10,862 bases of DNA from an uncultured bacterium (GTDB lineage Bacteria > Pseudomonadota > Alphaproteobacteria > CAISDR01): assembly GCA_903884125.1 (NCBI GenBank), contig CAISDR010000622.1:1-10862 (forward strand), written 5' to 3'. This document shows positions 6,338 through 10,862 of this stretch, in pieces. How positions within the stretch are numbered: the stretch's first letter is position 1; each line of letters begins with the position of its first letter. The position numbers and the translations under genes were made by a program. The notes under the pieces are model-generated. The model saw only the letters and a program-made list of their open reading frames with translations, searched no databases and was not told where the DNA came from.

Positions 6338-7420
6338 TCAGGACGCGGCTTTTTGCGCCGCCAGCGCATAAACCCAGCCCTGATCCGCCAAAGGCCGCAC
6401 ACGTGCGGCATTTTCAGCTGCATGGGCGCTGGCCGCTGTGCCATCACGCACGCGCCCGGCGATACCCTGCAAAATGCCCGCCAGTCGGAAAAGGTTATAC
6501 GCCATATAAAAATCCATATGGGCAATGCCATCGCGGCCGGTGCGCCGGCAATAGCTGGCAACATATTCTTCTTCTGTGGGAATACCCAGAGCGGTCAGGT
6601 CCACACCCAGGTTGTTAAGACCGGTCTCGGGCATGCGCCAGGACAGAAGATGATAGGAAAAATCGGCCAGCGGATGGCCCAGCGTGCATAATTCCCAGTC
6701 CAGTACGGCCAGCACCCGGCTTTCGGTCGGATGCAGAACCATATTGTCAATGCGATAGTCGCCGTGAACAATCGCCACATCATCGCCAGCGGGAATATTG
6801 TCGGGCAGCCAGTCGATCAGCCGGTCCATGGCATCGATTTTTTCAGTCTCGGACGCGCGATACTGTTTGGTCCAGCGCGTGATCTGGCGGGCAAAATAAT
6901 TCCCCGGCTTGCCAAATTCCCCAAGGCCAATCGCATTGGGATCAATCATGTGCAATTTGGCCAGCGTTGCATTCATGGCATCATAAATGCCCGCGCGCTC
7001 AGCCGGTTCCATCCCAGGTAAAAGCGAATCCCAGAGAATGCGTCCCTGTTCAAAGCTCATCACATAAAAAGCCGTACCGATGACACTATCGTCTTCACAC
7101 AGAAGATAGGCATGCGGCACCGGCATGTCGGTCTGGTTAAGCGCCTTGATCACCGTGTATTCGCGGTCGACCGCATGCGCCGATGGCAGCAATTTGCCTG
7201 GTGGCTTGCGCCGCAGCACATATTTGCGCGAAGGCGTTTCAAGAAAATAGGTCGGGTTTGATTGTCCGCCCTTGAACTGTTTGACATTCAGCGGGCCTTC
7301 AAAGCCGGGCAAATGCGCTTTGAGATAATTTGCCAGCGCTGTTTCATCAAAGCGCAATTGCGCCATCACTTCCTTGGTGCCTGAAAAGGCTTCCTGGCGC
7401 GAGGCCGCCGTATCCGTCAT
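6338..7420 (-). CDS. Phosphotransferase of the ACAD10/11 N-terminal (APH-like) family
   Basis: A 360-residue protein of the aminoglycoside-phosphotransferase fold. GGQSNPTYFL (about 51-60) and YVLRRKPPGKLLPSAHAVDREY (about 67-88) form the nucleotide-binding lobe. HGDYRIDN (219-226) is the catalytic loop with Asp221 and Asn226, and DWELCTLGHPLAD (241-253) carries the metal-binding Asp. These long motifs are typical of the kinase domain fused to acyl-CoA dehydrogenases in ACAD10/11 and of stand-alone bacterial relatives such as LvaA, not of true antibiotic-resistance enzymes. Related proteins phosphorylate 4-hydroxy acids or their CoA esters, so such a substrate is plausible here but unproven. 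The frame is open for 37 codons upstream, into the purD end. I chose the ATG at 7420 because GGGGAG lies 8 bases before it and the upstream residues look non-homologous. It follows purD by 43 bases and is probably co-transcribed. Confidence 0.9.
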   Translation of the reverse strand: MTDTAASRQEAFSGTKEVMAQLRFDETALANYLKAHLPGFEGPLNVKQFKGGQSNPTYFLETPSRKYVLRRKPPGKLLPSAHAVDREYTVIKALNQTDMPVPHAYLLCEDDSVIGTAFYVMSFEQGRILWDSLLPGMEPAERAGIYDAMNATLAKLHMIDPNAIGLGEFGKPGNYFARQITRWTKQYRASETEKIDAMDRLIDWLPDNIPAGDDVAIVHGDYRIDNMVLHPTESRVLAVLDWELCTLGHPLADFSYHLLSWRMPETGLNNLGVDLTALGIPTEEEYVASYCRRTGRDGIAHMDFYMAYNLFRLAGILQGIAGRVRDGTAASAHAAENAARVRPLADQGWVYALAAQKAAS

Positions 7421-7463
7421 TTCATTCACTCCCCAAGACCTGTTTCTTTTTAACGCCCATTTT

Positions 7464-8723
7464 TTACCGATCAAGGGCCCGCCAGCCGATATCCCGGCGG
7501 CAGAACCCACCCGGCCAGTCGATCCGGTCAATCACATCATAGGCATTTTGCCGCGCTGCGGCCAAGCCGTCACTTTTGGCGGTTATGCTCAGAACCCGTC
7601 CACCCTGTGCCACCAGCTGACCTCCGGTATCCAGCCCGGTGCCAGCATGGAAAATCCGGGTCATCGGGCCTGGGTCGGCCGGCAGGCGGATGATCGTGCC
7701 TGTCTTTGGTGTGCCCGGATAACCTTCGGCAGCCATGACCACGCAAATTGCCGCACCCTTTTGGCCAAAAGCTGGAATCCGGCTCAGATCACCTCTGGCA
7801 CTTGCCAGAAACGCCGCCAGCAGGTCGCCTTCAAGCCGCATCATCAGCACCTGTGTTTCCGGATCACCCAGTCGCACATTGAATTCTATCAGTCTGGGCG
7901 CGCCGGTTGGTTCTATCATCAGGCCGGCAAACAGAATGCCGCGAAAAGGCGTCCCGTTTTGGGCCATGGCGGCAAGTGTCGGGTTGATGATTTCATTCAT
8001 TACACGGGCTTCGATGGCCGGTGTGAAAACCGCCGCCGGCCCATAGGCACCCATGCCCCCGGTATTGGGTCCCAGATCCCCGTCAAATGCCCGCTTGTGA
8101 TCCTGTGCTGCACCAAGTGACAGGGCACGGCTGCCATCGCACAGGGCGAAAAATGAGACTTCCTCGCCAAAAAGACACTCCTCGACCACGATCCGTCCGC
8201 CCAATTTTACATCCAGCAGATGATCAATGGCTGCCAGCGCCTCTTCCAGATTAGTGGCGACAACCACCCCTTTGCCCGCTGCCAGCCCATCGGCCTTGAT
8301 CACAATGGGCGCGCCCCTGGCCCTGACATAGGCTTTGGCCAGATCAGCATCCACAAAGGTTTCAAAAGCAGCCGTTGGGATCTGATGGGCTGCACATAAG
8401 GCTTTGGTAAAGGCCTTGGACCCCTCAAGCCGGGCTGCTTCGGCACCTGGCCCAAGCGCCAGAATGCTATTTTCTGCCAGTCGGTCCACCAGCCCAAGGG
8501 TCAATGGCGCTTCCGGGCCGACCACGACAAAATCAATCCGCTCAAGCCGGGCCAGATCGACCAGTCCGTCCATGTCGGTGACAGCGATATTGTGACAGGT
8601 GACCAGCCCGGCAATGCCTGTATTTCCCGGTGCCGCAATGATCAGTTCAGCATCCGGCGATTGTGACAGCCGCCAGACAAGTGCGTGTTCGCGCGCCCCA
8701 TTGCCCACAACCAATATCCGCAT
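7464..8723 (-). CDS. purD: Phosphoribosylamine-glycine ligase (GAR synthetase)
   Basis: PurD joins 5-phosphoribosylamine and glycine using ATP, the second step of de novo purine synthesis, in the cytoplasm. The 419 residues match the usual single-domain bacterial enzyme. Visible features in order are the N-terminal VVGNGAREHAL (5-15), VVGPEAPL (67-74), GSKAFTK (101-107), the ATP-grasp loop KADGLAAGKGVVVA (143-156), QDHKRAFDGDLGPNTGGMGAY (207-227), and the metal-binding FNVRLGDPETQ (281-291). The C-terminus ends in the typical RIDWPGGFCRRDIGWRAL. The ATG at 8723 has GGAAGGG about six bases upstream. It is divergent from the patatin-like gene across 103 bases and heads the minus-strand block. 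No deviation from the family is apparent. Confidence 0.98.
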   Translation of the reverse strand: MRILVVGNGAREHALVWRLSQSPDAELIIAAPGNTGIAGLVTCHNIAVTDMDGLVDLARLERIDFVVVGPEAPLTLGLVDRLAENSILALGPGAEAARLEGSKAFTKALCAAHQIPTAAFETFVDADLAKAYVRARGAPIVIKADGLAAGKGVVVATNLEEALAAIDHLLDVKLGGRIVVEECLFGEEVSFFALCDGSRALSLGAAQDHKRAFDGDLGPNTGGMGAYGPAAVFTPAIEARVMNEIINPTLAAMAQNGTPFRGILFAGLMIEPTGAPRLIEFNVRLGDPETQVLMMRLEGDLLAAFLASARGDLSRIPAFGQKGAAICVVMAAEGYPGTPKTGTIIRLPADPGPMTRIFHAGTGLDTGGQLVAQGGRVLSITAKSDGLAAARQNAYDVIDRIDWPGGFCRRDIGWRALDR

Positions 8724-8826
8724 GGAAGACCCTTCCCCGAAACCTGATGGCGACCAACTGGTATTGGCGCTTCGATTGGGCCATATTCATGCCTGAATCT
8801 TTCTCGACAGACTCAAGGACATCGCC
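8724..8826. promoter_or_regulatory. Divergent intergenic region, purD and patatin-like gene, with two GANTC sites
   Basis: These 103 bases must hold the promoters of both divergent genes. I see no convincing -35/-10 pair. Two GANTC (CcrM) sites, GAATC at 8795-8799 and GACTC at 8810-8814, lie just upstream of the plus-strand gene, the second next to its AAGGA ribosome binding site (8815-8819). Confidence 0.5.
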
Positions 8827-10005
8827 ATGGCACGACCGGACAAATCCCGTGGCACGGCGGGCGAACGCATTCAAGGCAAATATGATGCTGTCGCCATGGT
8901 ATTGCAGGGCGGCGGGGCGCTGGGTGCCTATCAGGCTGGCTGTTTTCAGGCGCTGCATGAAGCCGATGTGCGCATTGACTGGCTGGCAGGCATATCAATC
9001 GGCGCCATTAATGCTGCCCTGATCGCAGGCAATACCTTTGAAAACCGGGTCGCACGTCTGCGCGCCTTCTGGGAACGGGTCACAACGCCGAATGTGGGGT
9101 TGATGGACCCAAACCTTTTCCAGCCATTTTTGGGTACCGGCATGGCTATGCGCGGCATGATTAATCAGGCAGCGTCCATTCAGGCAGCGGTTCAGGGCCA
9201 GCCGGGCTTTTTCACGCCCCGCATGCCATCCGCCCTGTTTCAACCACCCGGCTCAAAAGAAGCGCGCAGTTTCTATGACACCGGTCCATTGCGCGAAACA
9301 TTATTGGAACTGGTGGATTTTGATCTGCTGAATTCCCGCGCATCGCGGCTTTCAGTTGGCGCGGTCAATGTGCGTACCGGCAATTTCGTATTCTTTGACA
9401 ATGCCGAACGCGATATCGGGCCTGAACACATCATGGCATCAGGGGCTTTGCCACCGGGTTTTCCACCGGTCAAGATTGATGGCGAAAGCTATTGGGATGG
9501 TGGACTGGTCTCCAATACGCCGCTCAATTACATCATCGAAACCGAACCGACCCTGATGTCGCTGATTTTTCAGGTCGATGTGTGGTCAGCAACCGGCGAG
9601 TTTCCGAATGACATTGCCGAAGTCATCGAACGCCAGAAAGACATAACATTTTCCAGCCGGACACGGCTGAACACCGACGTGTTCGCCTATATCCAGCAGT
9701 TGCGAAATCAGGTCCGCCGTCTTTTGGAGAAACTGCCAAAGGAGCAGCGCGACATGACCGAGGCGCAGGTTCTGGCGCATATGACCAATCATGCCTCGAT
9801 GAATATCATTCACCTGATCTATCGCAAGAAAAGTCATGAGACCCATTCCAAGGACTATAATTTTTCGCGCGCCAGCATGGAAGAGCACTGGGCCGCCGGT
9901 TATAATGACACGGTACGCACCTTGCGCCATCAGGATTGGCTGGACCCGCCACCGCCGGAACGTGGCGTGGTAACCCATGACATTCACCGCCATGGCCGTG
10001 ACTGA
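8827..10005 (+). CDS. Patatin-like phospholipase family protein (probably with DUF3734)
   Basis: A 392-residue serine hydrolase of the patatin family, expected to act as an acyl-ester hydrolase through a Ser-Asp dyad. The oxyanion-hole motif is LQGGGALGAYQ (26-36), the nucleophile elbow is GISIG (55-59) with Ser57, and the catalytic Asp is in DGG (224-226). The residues after about 270, with RLNTDVFAYIQQLRNQVRRLL and a SMNIIHLIYRKKSHETHSKDY segment, look like the C-terminal region (DUF3734) of a common alphaproteobacterial subgroup. No signal peptide is evident, so it is probably cytoplasmic. AAGGA seven bases before the ATG supports the start. The bdhA gene follows after 30 bases, a pairing I recall from other alphaproteobacteria, which hints at a role with 3-hydroxybutyrate or polyhydroxybutyrate. 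The natural substrate cannot be read from sequence. Confidence 0.95.
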   Translation: MARPDKSRGTAGERIQGKYDAVAMVLQGGGALGAYQAGCFQALHEADVRIDWLAGISIGAINAALIAGNTFENRVARLRAFWERVTTPNVGLMDPNLFQPFLGTGMAMRGMINQAASIQAAVQGQPGFFTPRMPSALFQPPGSKEARSFYDTGPLRETLLELVDFDLLNSRASRLSVGAVNVRTGNFVFFDNAERDIGPEHIMASGALPPGFPPVKIDGESYWDGGLVSNTPLNYIIETEPTLMSLIFQVDVWSATGEFPNDIAEVIERQKDITFSSRTRLNTDVFAYIQQLRNQVRRLLEKLPKEQRDMTEAQVLAHMTNHASMNIIHLIYRKKSHETHSKDYNFSRASMEEHWAAGYNDTVRTLRHQDWLDPPPPERGVVTHDIHRHGRD

Positions 10006-10035
10006 CAGTTTTTCTTTACTATCAGGGAGTTTGCA

Positions 10036-10818
10036 ATGAGCGTGCAGAACAAAACAGCGGTCATCACCGGCGCGGCATCCGGTATCGGTCTGGAAATCGC
10101 GCATGTATTCGCAGCCAATGGCGCAAATGTGGTGATTGCCGATCTTAATCCGGAAGGTGCTGAAAAGGCTGCTGCCGAAATCCGCGCGAAAGGCGGTCAG
10201 GCATTGGGTCTGGCCATGAATGTAACGGATGAAGTCGCGGTCAATGCCGGTATCGAACGGGCGGCAAAACATTTCGGGTCGATAGATATTCTGATTTCAA
10301 ACGCTGGTATCCAGATCGTCAAACCGGTCAATGAACTGGCCTATGAAGACTGGAAGCGCATGATCGCCATTCACCTTGATGGTGCGTTCCTGACCACCAA
10401 GGCGTCCTTAAATCACATGTATGCACAGGGTACCGGTGGCTCGATCATCTATATGGGTTCGGTACATTCGAAACTTGCATCGGTATTAAAGGCACCCTAT
10501 GTGGCCGCCAAACACGGCCTGCTGGGGCTGGCCCGTGTGGTTGCCAAGGAAGCAGCCCCGCATAAGGTCAAGGCCAATGTGGTCTGCCCCGGATTTGTCT
10601 ATACGCCGCTGGTTGCCAAACAGATTCCCGAACAGGCGGTGACTTTGGGCATCAGCGAAGATGACGTGGTCAAGAAAGTAATGCTCAAAGATACGGTCGA
10701 TGGCGAATTTACCACCACCGCAGATGTGGCTGCCTGCTGTCTGTTTCTGGCAGGTTTTGAAACACTGGCGCTGACCGGACAAAGCCTGATTGTCAGCCAT
10801 GGTTGGGCAATGGAATAA
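10036..10818 (+). CDS. bdhA: 3-hydroxybutyrate dehydrogenase (short-chain dehydrogenase)
   Basis: A 260-residue NAD(H)-dependent classical SDR expected to interconvert (R)-3-hydroxybutyrate and acetoacetate in the cytoplasm. The cofactor motif is TGAASGIG (11-18), Asp36 follows beta-2 (VIADL) and favours NAD over NADP, and the NAG motif is at 89-91. Ser142 (in GSVHS), Tyr155 and Lys159 (YVAAKHG) complete the active-site triad. The Q-K region VAKQIPEQA and the GEFTTTADVA segment are typical of BdhA-type enzymes, and the C-terminus is SHGWAME. At the position of the fourth SDR catalytic residue, usually Asn, this protein has His113 (AIHLDGAF). I recall the same IHLDGAF segment in other annotated 3-hydroxybutyrate dehydrogenases, so it may be a subfamily trait. 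AGGGAG six bases before the ATG marks the start. It forms a two-gene unit with the patatin-like gene. Confidence 0.93.
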   Translation: MSVQNKTAVITGAASGIGLEIAHVFAANGANVVIADLNPEGAEKAAAEIRAKGGQALGLAMNVTDEVAVNAGIERAAKHFGSIDILISNAGIQIVKPVNELAYEDWKRMIAIHLDGAFLTTKASLNHMYAQGTGGSIIYMGSVHSKLASVLKAPYVAAKHGLLGLARVVAKEAAPHKVKANVVCPGFVYTPLVAKQIPEQAVTLGISEDDVVKKVMLKDTVDGEFTTTADVAACCLFLAGFETLALTGQSLIVSHGWAME

Positions 10819-10862
10819 TCACGGATCAGCAGATAAAATCAAAATCAGTTCTGGCAGGATCG

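Noticed and set aside
7421..7531. Longer start for the kinase, overlapping the end of purD
   Set aside because: The extra 37 residues look unlike the family, and a GGGGAG site precedes the ATG at 7420.
9586..10272. Minus-strand open frame of 228 residues across the patatin-bdhA junction
   Set aside because: It is antisense to two well-supported genes, with no ribosome binding site or recognisable motif.

Overview
This window is chromosomal DNA from an alphaproteobacterium, probably of the Rhodospirillales or marine SAR116 type, though I would not name a genus. The clues are the alphaproteobacterial style of the methylmalonyl-CoA mutase, PurD and BdhA proteins, the pairing of a patatin-like protein with a 3-hydroxybutyrate dehydrogenase, and clustered GANTC sequences (the CcrM methylation site of this class). 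Most genes are moderately GC-rich. The far left end is clearly AT-richer.

Layout. Every gene from about 8723 down to 1 lies on the minus strand. In transcription order they are: purD; a kinase of the ACAD10/11 N-terminal (aminoglycoside-phosphotransferase-like) family; two adjacent membrane-anchored coiled-coil proteins that look like diverged paralogues; a small unrecognised protein; a 685-base stretch with no convincing gene but with strong stem-loops and three GATTCG repeats at exact 11-bp spacing; methylmalonyl-CoA mutase (true start at 4050); and two tandem copies of a CgeB/GT4-like glycosyltransferase. The second glycosyltransferase copy runs off the left edge. A divergent intergenic region at 8724-8826 separates this block from a plus-strand pair, a patatin-like phospholipase with its C-terminal region followed by bdhA.

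How the genes fit together. Methylmalonyl-CoA mutase (propionyl-CoA to succinyl-CoA), the ACAD10/11-type kinase (possibly hydroxyacyl substrates), BdhA (3-hydroxybutyrate to acetoacetate) and the patatin-like hydrolase all point to acyl, short-chain acid or polyhydroxybutyrate carbon use. purD is purine housekeeping. The glycosyltransferases and the coiled-coil pair have no obvious link to that metabolism.

Most worth a second look: the glycosyltransferase duplication, whose near-identical tract suggests gene conversion; the nested inverted repeats between the two copies; the coiled-coil paralogue pair; the multi-hairpin region at 4574-4750; and the phased GANTC triplet at 4386-4413. I found no CRISPR array, tRNA, rRNA, transposase or phage gene.
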